NCBI GenBank assembly: GCA_026874595.1
Contig: CM049306.1
Span: forward strand, 34,304,019 to 34,368,018
Source: Sipunculus nudus
Lineage: Eukaryota > Annelida > Sipuncula > Golfingiida > Sipunculidae
Direction of reading: 5' to 3'
DNA: 64,000 nt
In this document: piece after piece, positions 46,070 to 59,787 of the stretch
Position numbering within the stretch: position 1 is the first letter of the stretch
How the letters are laid out: the number at the start of each line of letters is the position of its first letter
Translations under genes and position numbers: made by a program
The notes under the pieces: generated by a model
The model's input: only the letters and a program-made list of their open reading frames with translations
Told to the model about the DNA's origin: nothing
Database searches by the model: none

Positions 46070-47536
46070 AACAGATACATGCAGCTGTTTTAAGTTGGAG
46101 GTGGATGCACAGTGCCATACCACGCTGTCATTGCTTTTACTGTTTGCCTTGGGCGAGCCTTGGTGGTTTTAAAAACGCAGAGAATCTCGCTATACATACG
46201 CTCCCGAGGCAGCGGAAATCTTTCGCTTCTAAAGAAGCAACTGATTTTCACGCTGCCAGCTTTGACCGTTTCTGATATATTTAGACACCAGATGGCGGTT
46301 CGTTATCCGCTGAAAAAAAACGTACGTATGATGTGACAAGAAGCCAACCAGGTGCCAATAAACATCACTCGACAGGCATCATGGCTCCGCCCATAGCTGC
46401 GCTTCAAGCGCCGCTTCATGAGGGTTAACGGTCGAATTTCCCTCTGTATTCTCGCATCATCGACCGATTCGATTATGACATTATGACTGTGTTAGCGTAG
46501 CCATGTATCTGTTGTCTGCAGAACTGAAACCAGCCAGCGAGGTGTGCACACAGCCTTTGTTGTTACGTTTCATTTGAATTAAAATTCACCGGCCGGGCAT
46601 CCTGTGTGCCCAAGGCCCTAAGCAAACCACGTCTGGGGCAATTTTCTTTGAGCCTGTGGCCTGTTCGAACGGTTACCGGGGCGATGAGCTGTCACTCAAA
46701 ACGAAATGAACACGGTTGGCTACGTGTATTCCTCGCTTTGCCGTGTCTTCCAGCACAAGTTCTCAGCTGATTGGACAAAAATACAGTGCTCCCCTCTGGT
46801 GTAGCAGTTCAGGATACGAGGTCATAACAAACAGCGCTTACGATATAGGGAGTAGGCCTATAGTTAACGTAGCTATACAAAGCAGCGGTTGAAGTGAAGG
46901 AGAAATGAAAGGACCGCAGTGTATAACCGCTGCGTGAGGAGTGTAACCCTACCAAGACTACCACATTTTAAATGTCTTTAGTCATTTCAAGATATTCAAC
47001 AATCTTGTACCATGTTAAGACACCCACGACTTATTTATTTTGCATCATTTACAGACCTTCACAGCATCAGTTTCATGCATCATTTCAAAGACCGATACAT
47101 CATAGCTTTTTTTTTTGTTTCTTGAAAACAAAGTAAATCAACTATCACGTATATGTATCAATTTATTTCCATAAGTTCAAACAACCACCAAGTATCATGT
47201 CCGGACCCTCACAAAAAGTATGTCTTTCAAGGTCACCTCAACAAAACAATCTTGTATCATATTAAGATTGTCACGACAAACTCACTACAATTATTGCCGC
47301 TGGGTAACAAGAGATATGCTTTCGTAAAGGAATACCTGTATCTGAGCATCGTGTGTTTTTGAAACACAACTACAGGGGATTCATGTCAGCATTAGGAAAG
47401 TCTATCCAGTTAACCTCGAGCTCAATGAGACAGCTTTTCTCAAATGATGTCATTTCCGAGGTCAATATATGAACTTGCTCATTGGCTTCTCTTGTGTCTC
47501 TCAAGGCTACTTAAATCCTCTAATATTCTTTTATCA
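46070..47536. other. No gene seen; CpG-richer stretch
   Basis: 46110-46800 has noticeably more CpG than its surroundings (GGGCGAGCC, CGCTCCCGAGGCAGCGG, GCGCCGC) and short open frames. A promoter-proximal island or a GC-rich repeat are both possible. Confidence 0.3.
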
Positions 47537-47765
47537 AAGGTTTATATATATGAAACAGTTCATTGGCTTTTCTCTTGTAAACAACCTCCATGGATTGAAA
47601 CCCAGAGCTGGCCTTACCCGCACGTCATTATGTAAAATGACGCCATATGTTGCTATCATGCGATCAGCGTAGATCTCATCATCTAGCATACATGGTAACC
47701 CACCTGGAATGGGTTCCTACCACCTATTGATGTTAATAACATCACCCCTGAGCCTAATAATCCCA
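47537..47765 (+). repeat. Direct repeat, copy 1 (229 bp)
   Basis: From AAGGTTTATATATATG to AATAATCCCA. Matches 50149-50374 at roughly 85% (GTTCATTGGCTTTT, AATGACGCCATATGTTGCTATCAT, CACCTGGAATGGGT, CTACCACCTATTGATGTTAAT). Confidence 0.9.
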
Positions 47766-47865
47766 TTCTCACATGAACTTATATCCAGTGGCGTATCCAG
47801 GATTTGAAAAAAGAGGGGGCGCAGTCCTAAAGTCGGGAAAGGGGGCTGTTCTGCGTCTTTTAGAC

Positions 47866-47866
<1 letters not shown>

Positions 47867-47911
<45 letters not shown>
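47867..47911. repeat. (AT)n microsatellite
   Basis: AT units. Confidence 0.95.
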
Positions 47912-47916
<5 letters not shown>

Positions 47917-48132
47917 ATTTTTTTTGTAAATTATAATGATATTCCACAAAGCCCTATTAGTAGGAAGCAAGCATATTTAAACTTGTTTGAACACACTGCG
48001 TGGCTGTTAAATATTCTCCTACTAAACATATCAAATATTGTAAATTTGTGAATAAGCAATTTGATTATTACATATAATTTTGTAAGGTATCTAGTTCAAG
48101 TTGTATATCATGTTAACCGTGGGAACCTCTCA

Positions 48133-48134
<2 letters not shown>

Positions 48135-48190
<56 letters not shown>
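48135..48190. repeat. (AT)n microsatellite split by a solo LTR
   Basis: The tract resumes at 48971-49005 after the LTR, so the LTR inserted into it. Confidence 0.9.
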
Positions 48191-48191
<1 letters not shown>

Positions 48192-48195
<4 letters not shown>

Positions 48196-48966
48196 ACAGG
48201 TGCTCTTTTTATTTGTGTGACACGGGCGTAACTCGTGTTGTGGCGCCCTCGCCGGGCCGCTTGTTGCACTCTATGTTTAATCCGTACTGGTTGAACTCTC
48301 GTTGTCATGCTAGCTTTGGGCTTTCTCGCCTGGCCGAGGTTTCTCCTAGATGATTACTGTAACGCATGTTTCCTGTGTATTATGTTAGATTCATAGACTG
48401 TTCGAGAAGTGAAAAATTCTCGGCTTGGGGCAAGAAGTTGTAAATAGGGGGCTGTGTTTTAAACCGAGAGAGAGAGAGGAGAGAAGATTCCAGCAGACAC
48501 AGACGTGTGTATGTCAGTTTGTGGGACCTGTCCGATTATCCAGTAATTTCAGGGATTCTGCTATTACTAAGTCTATACAATTTAATGCTGCCTGCCTCAC
48601 GTTTACTTTCTGGATTGTTACAAGAGCTTTACATTGGACTCTCATTCTCCGAGAGTATACATTTATAAAACTTATCGTTTTGACGGTGGTGGTATCCAGG
48701 TACTCTGCACATTGTTTATTTTACTGTATGATTGTATTGATTTGTACCGCTGTTATACTGTTTAATTGTATTGATTTTGTGTATTTTAATGTTAGGGTTG
48801 TTCTAAGAATAAATTATAGTAATTTGTTAACAAAAAAAAACACTGACTTCTTTATTCATTCCCCTAGACATTCCACGCTGCCTAGTGTTACAGAATCTGA
48901 TTTTTTTATCTCTATTACCAAATTTGTGTTTATCACGCATACGTGATCTGTTTTTTTAGATTCCGT

Positions 48967-48970
<4 letters not shown>
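48192..48970 (+). repeat. Solo LTR of the Gmr1-related family, plus strand
   Basis: TGTTACAGGTGCTC to GATTCCGTAACA, 779 bp. It shares AATAAATTATAGTAA, GACTTCTTTATTCATTCCCC and GTGTTACAGAATCTGATTTTT with the Gmr1-like LTR, and TGTGACACGGGCGTAACTC with the LTR at 59788. A 173-codon open frame inside is fortuitous. Confidence 0.85.

Positions 48971-49005
<35 letters not shown>
48971..49005. repeat. (AT)n microsatellite, right part
   Basis: Continuation of the tract at 48135-48190. Confidence 0.9.
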
Positions 49006-49007
<2 letters not shown>

Positions 49008-50100
49008 GCATTATTTGGACAACAGAAAAATACATGCATCAATAAGTGTAGTTTTGTAACTTAATTGTAACTTCTAAGTAGAAGATGGTCAGCACATATG
49101 TAAAAGAACTGAAATGGATTAACTATTATATGTCACTAAATTTTTTATGTAGAGCTTCTGATAATGAATTTCATAATATAGGTTTTCGTAGATAAATTTT
49201 TTTTGAAGAAATTAAGTTCGAGTTGGAGTTAAATAGAAATAAAATTAGTCTGACCTGAGGTAATAAAAGTACATATACACAAGAAATATTAGAAGCGAAA
49301 AATACTCATCGACTGTTATTTGCATACCATTTTCAGGTTTATATTATTATTGAAAATGCAGCTCTCTGACATAAAGACTGGCCATCTAGCTCCAGTGACA
49401 GAGCTGGGTATTTAGAGGTGATTTTTATTACCGGAGAATCAAGAAACCGGAAGCTTTAATATAGTCTCTTGGTCTTTTCCAGGGTTAATTTAAAAGATGA
49501 GGCATAGCAAGCGTCTAGTGAAAGTACAAATAGCTTGCATGGATGGTTTAACAGTTTTTGGCCATCCACCATCATGTTACAGAACAATCACAGGTTTTGG
49601 AGACTTCTCTTCTGCACACAAACAGAATAGAAAAGATAGATAGTAAAAAAACATGAGAGAAACGTGTAAGTATATGGTCCCTTTACTGTTTAGATTTATT
49701 TTAGAAATTTTCAAAGTCTGAAACTCTTTACATTTACATTACGAACAATATCTTGCTAAGGTTTTGTTCTTTCTTAACAAAATTTCAACAAATACAAAAA
49801 AACTAGTTTCTCTTTAGGTCAATAGGAACATTTAGAACTGATAATAAATAAACATTATTATATAAGATATATATATCTTTATTTACATTACAGACAAGAT
49901 TTTTCTTGTTTTTCTTCTTATTATTCCATATGGGAATAACATAACCATAACCGCGCATAGAGAAACATGAAAATATTTTTCTTACTCAAAACGCCATATT
50001 TTATATCTTTGTGTGTGCATACTCAATTAAAATAACATAAAATAAATCTGAGTTAACAAACATAACACTTGCCAGTAGTTGACTGATATAAGTGTTAGCA
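49006..50100. other. No gene seen
   Basis: AT-rich interior of the hAT-like composite. Confidence 0.5.
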
Positions 50101-50148
50101 GAATTTTAGGGGGGCGCCCCTCTGCGCCCCCCTATGAATACGCCCCTG

Positions 50149-50374
50149 AAGGTTTATATATACAAAAGTTCATTGGCTTTTTCATGTAAATAATCTCCAT
50201 GAATTAAATCTCAGGGCTGGCCTAACTCGCACAGCATCATGTTGAATGACGCCATATGTTGCTATCATACGATCAGCGCAGATCTCATTATTTGGCGTAC
50301 TTAGTTACCCACCTGGAATGGGTCGCTACCACCTATTGATGTTAATTACATCACCCTTGTGCCCGATAATCCCA
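50149..50374 (+). repeat. Direct repeat, copy 2 (226 bp)
   Basis: Counterpart of 47537-47765, beginning exactly after the CGCCCCTG end of the hAT-like element. Confidence 0.9.
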
Positions 50375-52629
50375 AGTTTGGATATCATTACAAAGGAACT
50401 GAGTCGGCTTGAATGGTGAACGGATGCCTTGTACGTTGAGAATATCACGTTTGAAATCTAATTAAGCCACGATACTGACGTTAATGACAAACAGCAGGGT
50501 GTCTTGGCGATAACGTACAACTCTCTCTGGCCCCGGCCAAATGGCATTAAGCCGCCAAATAGCTTTTGGATGTAAAGTGTACGTGTTTTATTGCTAGCTC
50601 TGGAACCAGGCTCCCTGTTCTCCAGGGACCGTTCGCATGATCTCTTACATGAAGGTTACAGTATGACTAGTCCCTCGGTGTAATCGGCTTTATAATAAGA
50701 ATAGGGATTGAGCTAGGAAATCAGTAGTCTTACTACGATAGTGGCGCGGCACTAACACTGCATGGAACCATGCAGTTATACCATATAGGAAATAAAGGTA
50801 TCAAATTGGAAAGCCTCTCTAATTATTTATGATGGTTATGGACTTGAAATTTAAATATTGCTTACGGGTTTCATCATAATTACCCCGCCATTAATAAATA
50901 ACAATGTTTGTAACATATCATTACAAGGTTTAATTGATAATTAAGAGCATCGACAAGCGAACATTTTTAGACATCTAATGTCTTCTTCCTTTAAAAAGTT
51001 CTCCAAATGTCTGGCTTCAGTGGTGCAAATAAATTTACAGACATTTTAATATCACCTTTTATATAGAGCCCTACATCCTACATAGATCAACGGCAAATAT
51101 CCGTAGAGGGCACCTCAGTCATGTGCAATGAGTAAAGGCAGCACAGATCGTCAAAGACCTTTGGTTTCTCCAGAACAAGTTAATAGTCAATTACTTATTA
51201 AATTGAAAAAAATATATAACTACGGATTTTATTCAAACTCCTACTGTATATAAAAAAAACTAGTGAATCTTCAGAAAAAGGGGTGTCTTTGTAGAAAAAT
51301 GTTGAGTTTTGTTTTATATAATATATATTATTTTCACTAGATTATTACATTTATGAAAACTCATTATTTTCGTCTTTGTAGCAGCTTCCTCTTTATTTAA
51401 TGGTAATAACTAATGTGAGTACAATGATTTATTCCCGATGCATACAGCCGTAACAGACATCCGGCCTAAGTCTACAAAGATGACATTGTGCAAGTGTTAA
51501 TGTAATAAATGGGACCTGTGTACACTCCGTCCGAAAGCTTGTCAGGAAAAATACCAAGCCCGAAGGCTTGAAACTCTTTGTGTGTATATCCAGTTCAAAG
51601 TTTCTTTGCTTCTCTATATATTATATACATTTTTTGTTTTATTGTTGTTGTTCCTGGTATCTTATGTCCCTCAAGGGTCTATTTAATGCTCTTTACAACA
51701 TACTCTACCTCTTTCTTTGATATGAGACATTTTAGGATTCTGACAAGAGAGATTTCTTTCAAAGGATTCGAGTCATTTTTCACATTTCTCATGTCGGAAT
51801 GTTTTTGTGGTACTGGATTTTAAGCTTATTTTTTTTTAAACGGCAAAAGTTTTAAGGAAAACAAAATGGTATATTGGTAGCATATAGCACTAATGAAAAT
51901 TTAAGTAATTTATATGAATTAAAAGGGTATGAAAGCTACACGAACTTGTCTATAATACATAAATAATCTATACAGTTTGACCTTGTTATTTTACCCCCCT
52001 CCCCCGCCCTCTCTCTCCCTCTCTCTCTCTCTCTCTCTTTCATTTATGAAGATTAATGCTATTTAATGCCATTTACTTAGGAAATTTTTTTAAAGTAATA
52101 AATTTTTATAAAAAGCTCAATGAGGCACAGCATCACCTGAGTAATGTCATTTTTAATGAAATTAATGAAAAATATAACAGGACACACGTTTCCCTACATC
52201 TTACATTTTTAATAAAAAAACAATCCTGACAGGCTTCCAGGAGCTAGTATCACATATGTAGACTGATTTGTACAGATTAGTTGCTCTTCTCTTTACTATA
52301 GAATCATTTGTTAATTATTTTATTAATTATTATATACCACATCTGTTTTTTTATCTTTGGGGGTATTGTTTTGCTAATATTACTGGCGTCATTGTCTAAC
52401 AGAGCTTTAAAAGCCGGTAATATAGGTTTGCAGCAATCATTTTGTTCAATCAGTCATTCGGAGAGTTGACCGTTTCATACATGCCGACTTGGCAAGTCTG
52501 TTCATCAGGTCACGCAGCTCTAGGATAGAGGTTACGATCAAGTCTAAGAGGTAGCACTCCGTAAAAAAGGGAATTATTTATATGTCACGGAAAATCATAA
52601 AAAAGAGACGAAGCTCACAAACAATATGA
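50375..52629. other. No gene seen
   Basis: AT-rich, with a (CT)n tract at about 52009-52039. A hammerhead-like fragment lies on the minus strand at 52472-52508. Confidence 0.45.
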
Positions 52630-52935
52630 ATATTGCACCAAGTAGTCCTATTTACAGCGATGACTGTGCGGTCGTTGGGATCATCAGAAAACCTCGGTGT
52701 AACACCGGAACACATCGGGTTTACGTCGCCTGAACATCTTGGTAACATCGGGTTGACATGTACTCCGGATGTTATCCCATGTTTCCGGATGTGTCCCAAT
52801 ATTACTTCAAATATTAAGCATGTTCACAAATGTCTCGATGTCACCCCAATGTTTTCTTACCTCACGATGTGTTACCCTGATATTAAGACGACGTTAAGTC
52901 GGGACACGACAGGAGAAAACCAGCGACATGTGAGC
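52630..52935. repeat. Possible degenerate short-unit repeat
   Basis: ACATCGGGTT recurs at about 52710 and 52747 and TCCGGATGT at about 52761 and 52780. GATGT/ATGTT words recur throughout, and both strands are open (103 and 73 codons). It resembles a decayed minisatellite more than a gene. Confidence 0.3.
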
Positions 52936-54174
52936 CCTGTTTAAAAAGTTTCTTGACAAGCTTTGATTCGGTCTCGTCATTGTCAAAGACATTGGAAATG
53001 ACTTAAACCTAAAATTTTATGAGTTCAGATATTTAGGACTAAGAGCGCACATGTCTAACCTTTATTATCTTGACCACCTTCTCACTTCAGCCAACTCTTT
53101 CTTGCCTCCACAACCAATTAGATGTTATGAACATCGTTAATAACCCGAATTGGTCACCCTATGATTTTCTGAATTATATTCTTTAATAAACTCTTAATAA
53201 TAGTCATACTATTATTGGAATTAACAATATATGATGTATTTAGCTACAATGTTCGACACGTATATATGTGTACTTGTATAGTATTTGTTCATGCTATTTG
53301 TTCACGTTTGAATTTTCGATAACTGTCAGGGCCTTGTGGAAGATCAGTTAATTCTGGACAAGCCACCCTGAAAAAAATATATATTAATAAATAATATATA
53401 AATAGCCCACCAGGTGTAAGCAGCATTAATAGTTCCTTCTAACAATGTTTCTTTTTTAAACAGGTAGAAAACACATTGAATATAGTAATTTTATACTTTT
53501 ATCACATGTAACGATTTAAATTTAAATTATAATACGAGATTATTAATAAACAATTATAATTTTATATCCTTGTTTAGAATCTAAAATATAGTCATGTGTG
53601 ATAACGTTATATAACATGGTAAGGTAATATCAGTTTACAGACAGGTAATATCAGATACAGTAGAAAAATCAAGCCAGGCCTCTTAATTTTCGGAGCATTT
53701 AGCTTTATGATTCATATTTTTCAAAACATGTTGGAATTAATTATATTTATAATGTGATATCTGTATATAGGCAGTGTGCATAGGTAGGCGTAAATTAAAC
53801 CAATCATAGCTTTAACACAATGTTATTTCTTAATCATCCCATTATTACGAAAACATTTGTTTTTATCATAACACGAACGGATGCAGAATTATGATAAATT
53901 CCGAAAATATTGAATTATAATGAAATACATGTGTCTCATTAAAATTGCTTCTATTTTTCAAATTATCAAGTGTTAATATGATTCTACTCCTATATTTCGT
54001 TGGTACTTGCAGGAAATAACTGTCCATACAGGCAAAGTAATAAGGCAATATTGTTGTATATTCTAACGAGAGACATCAATAAATAGCTTCATCTGTCGTG
54101 TACAAATCCCTCCAACGTTTGGTTTGGACTTCTTTTATTTATAAAAAACGAACTATAAATCTACATTCCATATC
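52936..54174. other. No gene seen
   Basis: AT-rich. Confidence 0.5.
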
Positions 54175-54655
54175 CGTGTTTGCATTCACATTTTCGGTAA
54201 ATATTCCCAGGTTCATTCGTGCATAAGTGACTTTTCATTTGTGAATAATCCTTGACGACGTTCCTGATTCCGGAATACGAGATGGATCTACACCAACATC
54301 TAATTGATCTTTGCATGATTGCATGAGTTATGTTGCAAACGAACGAACAAATACACGAACCTACACACGAAATCTACATTCCAAAACCGTGTTTGCATTC
54401 ACTTACTCGGTAAATATTTCTAAGTTCATTCGTGCATAAAGGAATGTAAATTTGTGAATTTCCCTTGATGTTCCTGAATCCGGTTCATGTATCGGATCCA
54501 CCCCAAAATCTAATCGATTCTTCATTATCTGACTCCGCAGTGCCTGGAAAATTTCATGAGATTCCGTTCATGATTGTGAACCAACACAAAAGAAAACACA
54601 TACACAGAAACAAACACATGAACGGGAATGAACGTATACCCTCCTTTTGTAGACA
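54175..54655 (+). repeat. Dispersed repeat family R1, copies 4 and 5 in tandem
   Basis: 54175-54375 and 54380-54655 each carry GTGTTTGCATTCAC, CGGTAAATATT, AGGTTCATTCGTGCATAA or its variant, CTTGATG and an AAC(A/G)AAC-rich end. The first unit is shorter. Confidence 0.8.
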
Positions 54656-55793
54656 AAATAACTTAAAAAAGAAATAAAATGTATCCGTCTGACAAACCAG
54701 CCTGAGTTTGACATCACCTTATCGACATTTGTTTCGAAATATCACAGACAAACATTCAACAGAGAACATAAAAAAAGATTAGAGACACCGCTCCCTTTGT
54801 CATCCAATTATTCTGAGTAGACTTCAAGTGAACGTAAATTCTTCTTTGTGTTTACTTTATTTAAATTCCCTTTTAGGGTTGTTTCTTCTTTTATTATGAA
54901 GCCGTAACTGCACCTTATATGAGAACCCGCGGTAAATGGATGACTTTGAAGAAATTTAACTGATTCTAAGCCAGCTTGCGAAGACAAATGAAGAAAGGGA
55001 TTCAATACTATGAAGCTGGCCACCCGGTTCGTACCTTTGACCACATAGACGGCTTGGAAAGATTTACTCTTTCCAGGATAAATGAGTAAGTAAAAGAGTA
55101 GACTGAGAAAGGCAACTTACTTTTATGAAAAAAAGCCCGCAACGAAAGAAGCTGGTACATTACAATAAGCCCGAATGGTTCTTACATCTGAACTACCGGA
55201 CGTCTTCACAAAGTTACTTGGGTTCAGGTGTGTGGACTCTGTGGTTGCTGTGAACTTTGCCGGGTTTGTATAAATCAATCAGAGCGGATGTGACCATGAT
55301 TAATTCAGTTTGACGTAGGGAACAGCCCGTATAGGGAGTGATTTTGTAATGATCGCACGGCCTCCAGACTATTAATAAACCAGCATTCGGTTCATATACA
55401 TCTCCTTCGCGGCTGTCACAGACATAGGCCCTCTTTATTCATCGATCCGCGATGATATTGAACACCTCTCATGCAAAAAGTAATGCGATAATAAGACCAT
55501 CAACCGTAGCCTAACATACAAACACCCACGTGGAGCCGCCACCTAAGAAACATTGCAAATAATTCATCATTTTGGTCTGTACTTTGGATTGGCAGCATTT
55601 CAGATGATTAAAAATATGTTTTGGAAGGGCATAATGGATTGCTATGCCATCAGAAACTTGAGCTGGAGGTCTTGGTTCCAACTTCAACCTACGTTGAACG
55701 GCTGCTTTATCAACGCTTTGCAATAACAGTTTTTAACAGGTGAAATCAGAAGTTTTTTAAATGGTCCCGATAGACGTATGGACAGACACATTG

Positions 55794-55796
<3 letters not shown>
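54656..55796. other. No gene seen
   Basis: Open frames under 80 codons without motifs. Confidence 0.5.

Positions 55797-55890
<94 letters not shown>
55797..55890. repeat. (AT)n microsatellite
   Basis: AT units with one TTTAT interruption. Confidence 0.95.
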
Positions 55891-55892
<2 letters not shown>

Positions 55893-57010
55893 ACTGTACT
55901 GAACATAATTAAATATTGCGTTTTAGAATAATATTATAAAAATGAAATTTATTCTAAATTAAAAATTTATTTCAAAGGCTTATTACAATAACAGCTAAAA
56001 ATTTTCAGAAAACAGCAGGTCTAGCTACTTCTCTTTAATTAGATGATCTTCCAGGCAGTCTTATTTTTTTATAAGCTGAGGGGATGTCAATCACATATTT
56101 GTTTTTTATATAAGGAAGTGTTATAAAATGTGAATTTGTATAATGTTAATTTTAACAGAAGAGAGAAAAATTATTATCGGGTAAATGTGGTGGTAAGAAA
56201 CCACGTCACTTCTGGGAAAACGATTATCCACGCCGGCTGCATGTAGAGAAGAGCAGGTCTTAGGTACGACATGGGCATCTGGATGGCGGTTTGAAAATAT
56301 AGTGCAGGCGTGGGGAGCTGAAGAAATCTATCTGTTTCTCATAGGTTGCTCGGGAGATTGAATGGAATGTCAGACAGAGGACATTTGTTTAGCACACGTT
56401 TACATGGCCTTTCCCTTTATTGAACAAACGTAAGCATTTAGACGTTCGGGCAAAACAAGCCTGATCAAGTTAAAACATTATTTTTATTTTGATAATGAGA
56501 ATAAATTACACCGGAAACAAAATTACGCTAATGAAGCCCAAGAGATCATTTTGTTTTCATATTTGTACACAGCCTCTGTATTTATTTAACTAAACACCAC
56601 GAATGTCGGTACGGACAAAACAAACCAGTCAAATTAATTAAATATAAACGTCAACTGGAAGTAATTTTTTTTTCATGGGAACAAACTTTAAGATAATCAG
56701 ATGGTTTTGATAAAGGTCAGTGGCAGAAATTTGTTCTAATTAAACGCAAAATATTATTTAGTTAACGTAGTGTGCTTACAGTTATATTTCACGCAATATT
56801 CGTTAGATGCAAAATTGTACTGGACGGTTTCGCACTGCATTTTACAGTTATAATACGTAAGTATACTTATATATCTGTTTATATGATCCCCTTTTTCTAC
56901 CCCTCCACTAATGTGGGTGGGTTTTAAAACTGACCTTCGGCTATAATAGGCCAAAAAGGCACAGATAATAGATTTACCTAATTTCCAAATTACATGGCCT
57001 GTCTGCCTGG
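55891..57010. other. No gene seen
   Basis: AT-rich. Confidence 0.5.
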
Positions 57011-57442
57011 TTGTCCCTATATAATCAGGATTTTCACCGAACACGCGAACGATTCGCGAAGGATGCGAATATCGAAAGAATGTCGAAGTCCAAGATTATT
57101 ATTTTAGGCTCCAAAATTTTCCCCAAACATGCGAAGGGGTTCGGATGCGTCGTCGATTGTTCGCGGGAGTCGCTTTTAGTTCGGCGGAAATTAAAAAAAA
57201 TTAAATTTCTTGCGAACGTTTCCAGCATCCAACATTTGCTCGTTAACTGCTCTAAAAAAATGTCTCAAAAAGATGTCTCACGCTTGTTACGCGTAAGCCG
57301 CGCAGTTCGTCCTATCATTCCCGACCTTGCGATCGCTGGGCGATTGCATATAAATCTATTTTCATATAATGAAAGCTGTATACCACTTACATCTCCAGTG
57401 CAGGCTACTTTAATTAAATTATCACCATCTAATATTCATTAG
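57011..57442 (+). other. 143-codon open frame, doubtful
   Basis: Lies in a CpG-rich stretch with TTCGCGAAGGATGCGAA and TTCGCGGGAG words that look repetitive. The predicted product is basic with no recognisable domain. Possibly part of an unrecognised repeat, possibly a small gene. Confidence 0.2.
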
Positions 57443-59787
57443 GATTTTCGGGTTTCTTGGTCTTACTTATTGATAAACAGATACTACACAAGTAAGGCTA
57501 ATATCTAATCGTAATCGATAACTTGTCATATACTAAACTATTTTCATAATTGTTACATAAGCACAAAAGAGTTCCCTGTTGCAGTCATTTTTAGGACCAT
57601 TTATACCTGGAAGTTATTTTTTTTTCTTAATCTGACGTTTAACCTACGTGTACTTTAGGAGGTACAGCCTGTTTAAAACAGAAAAAGAGTTGCTTGTTTT
57701 TGCATGATAGTGACGTCACACCCTTTAAACTTTTAACTTTCCTATGATTCCCACGTGACTGTTGGTTTGTTATGAGCTTGAGCCCCCCCCCCCCTCTAAA
57801 CTACCATCATTCTTCAGAGTAGAAAAATATGTACAGAAATAATCTATTGTCCACATTAATAAGAATTTTTTTTCTTTCTTGTTCAAAACGCATGAGTCAC
57901 ACGTGAGGTGGTGCAAAACTCAATACAGAAGGATTAAAGTTTTAAAAGCATCAATGCAAGTTCCATTAAGTTTTTAAAGAAGGTCAGGTCCTCCATGTCA
58001 TGTTTTTCTAAGAGTTCAAGATATATAATATAGTTCAATGTTTTTGTGTTTTATCATTATTGCATACAAAAAGGAGTGACGTACTATAGGGGTTACGGTG
58101 TCAGGGTTCAGAGACGAAGGTCCAGATTCGAGCAGTCAGTCTCAGAGGCACGACCAAAACGATAATGGGGCCATTTCTGAAGCACGTTTTGATTGCTGGG
58201 TTATATCTTCTTTGTGCCAATATTTCGATATAGTGCTTGTTGAAATAACCGCATTATTCATATTGAAAAATCAATGCAACATACGTGACATGGACCAAAT
58301 ATTTGAAAAAAAATGTAAGTAACGACCACGTTATTACGGCCTTTTAAATCTTATTAAAAAGAAGTTAAATACAAAAATAGTTATATATACTTCTGTATAA
58401 GATTTCCTGTACAATGCTTTGATTTTTTCTTGACTTTGTTGACATATTTTTAACAAAATCAGTCCAGACTAATCCATGTGCATGGTTGGTCAGATCATGT
58501 AGCTAATGTAATTGCACACTTCAGCCTGACACACATACTTAAAGAAATGGACACTACCGGAGAGAGGGCAAGCTTTCCAAGTGTCGGCCCTGTGTCACTC
58601 TATTAAAGAACGTTTGTGATAACGTAACACTGACTGGAGATAAAGTCTGTGTAACAGTCAAAGTTCTTGATTAGTAAGAAGTGGCCTACAAAAATATATT
58701 TAACAAGATTTTATGATTTTATTACTATCTGTAAATGGGAATTAAAATATCGTATGTGCAACGAAAAGGTCAACCAAGGAGACTTCTACGTTATAAAACG
58801 AAATTTAGCAAATGTAAAATGGAAGTAAAAAATACCGCCACCTCAAAGGGCGATTAGTTAGTATAGTGGGTTTGTTACTTTTAGTCTATAACGGACTTGC
58901 AGCGGCAATTTGCCAATCTGATGAAAGTGAAGTCTGCAACCACTACTTCCTTCACTATACTAACTCGTAAGTCGACTGTAACTGACTATGCCTGAATTAC
59001 CGTGAAGTTATATATGTCTATTATAATAAATTATATTTATATAGGTGTTTTTATATGTACCACTATTGTACCAATTACTGCTCAAAGATTTAAAATTTAA
59101 GATGGAATACGTTTGAACATATTCTGTTTAATTATTTTCCATGTGTGGTCTTATCAGATAAGTGATTGAATGTCACTGAATTACTTTTCATTTTTGGGTC
59201 TGATCAATCTATAATCGTAATCATGGTGGTTTGATTTTAATCATTGGATCACATCATAAAATATATCACTTGTACATTTCAAAATTAACAATATCATCTC
59301 AAATTAAATGATCCCTTCGAGCATTCTAAACCCGAGATATTACAAGGAATTGATTTCTTGGCACAACACGATTATGAGGATTTGAAAGAAAATTAATGCT
59401 TCAAAATCTAAATGATTTTTCAGTGTTTCGAATTAATTTATATACAGAAGAATAATTCATTCATTTACGTCTTTGTAAGGTTATCTGTGTCAGATTCTGA
59501 CGTAACGTAATGGTATGAGTCCAATTCAGCGATATGACGCTGGACGTCGGAGCCGAAGGTATATGGATCGATCTCAGCTTCTGCGTGAATGGAAAAACTC
59601 GAGAGGCATCATAAATTCGTTCTGATGTCCTACAGGTATATTATTCTCTTTCGTCTTCGCCCCGTATGTATAAATCTTCAAATCTAAATGTAATAAAACT
59701 AGTCCATGGTTATCATACAGTAACCTTCATCCTTAGTCAATAGAAAAAGCCATGGTGCTATCGTTATAAAGACGTTTCAGTTCATAG
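57443..59787. other. No gene seen
   Basis: AT-rich, with a C run at about 57784-57796. Confidence 0.5.

Larger units (their letters stand above)
47786..50148. mobile_element. hAT-like element or MITE expanded by nested insertions
   Basis: Left end CAGTGGCGTATCCAGG and right end CCTATGAATACGCCCCTG are inverted copies of the CAGGGGCGTATYCA type. The interior holds (AT)n tracts, a solo LTR and ~1.1 kb of AT-rich sequence without a transposase. The right end abuts copy 2 of the direct repeat exactly. No 8-bp duplication was found. Confidence 0.5.

Noticed and set aside
48425-48480. Host promoter elements
   Set aside because: TATA-like and AATAAA-like words are too frequent in AT-rich DNA to support without transcript evidence.
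48425-48946. 173-codon open frame
   Set aside because: It lies wholly inside a solo LTR, and related LTRs do not keep it open.
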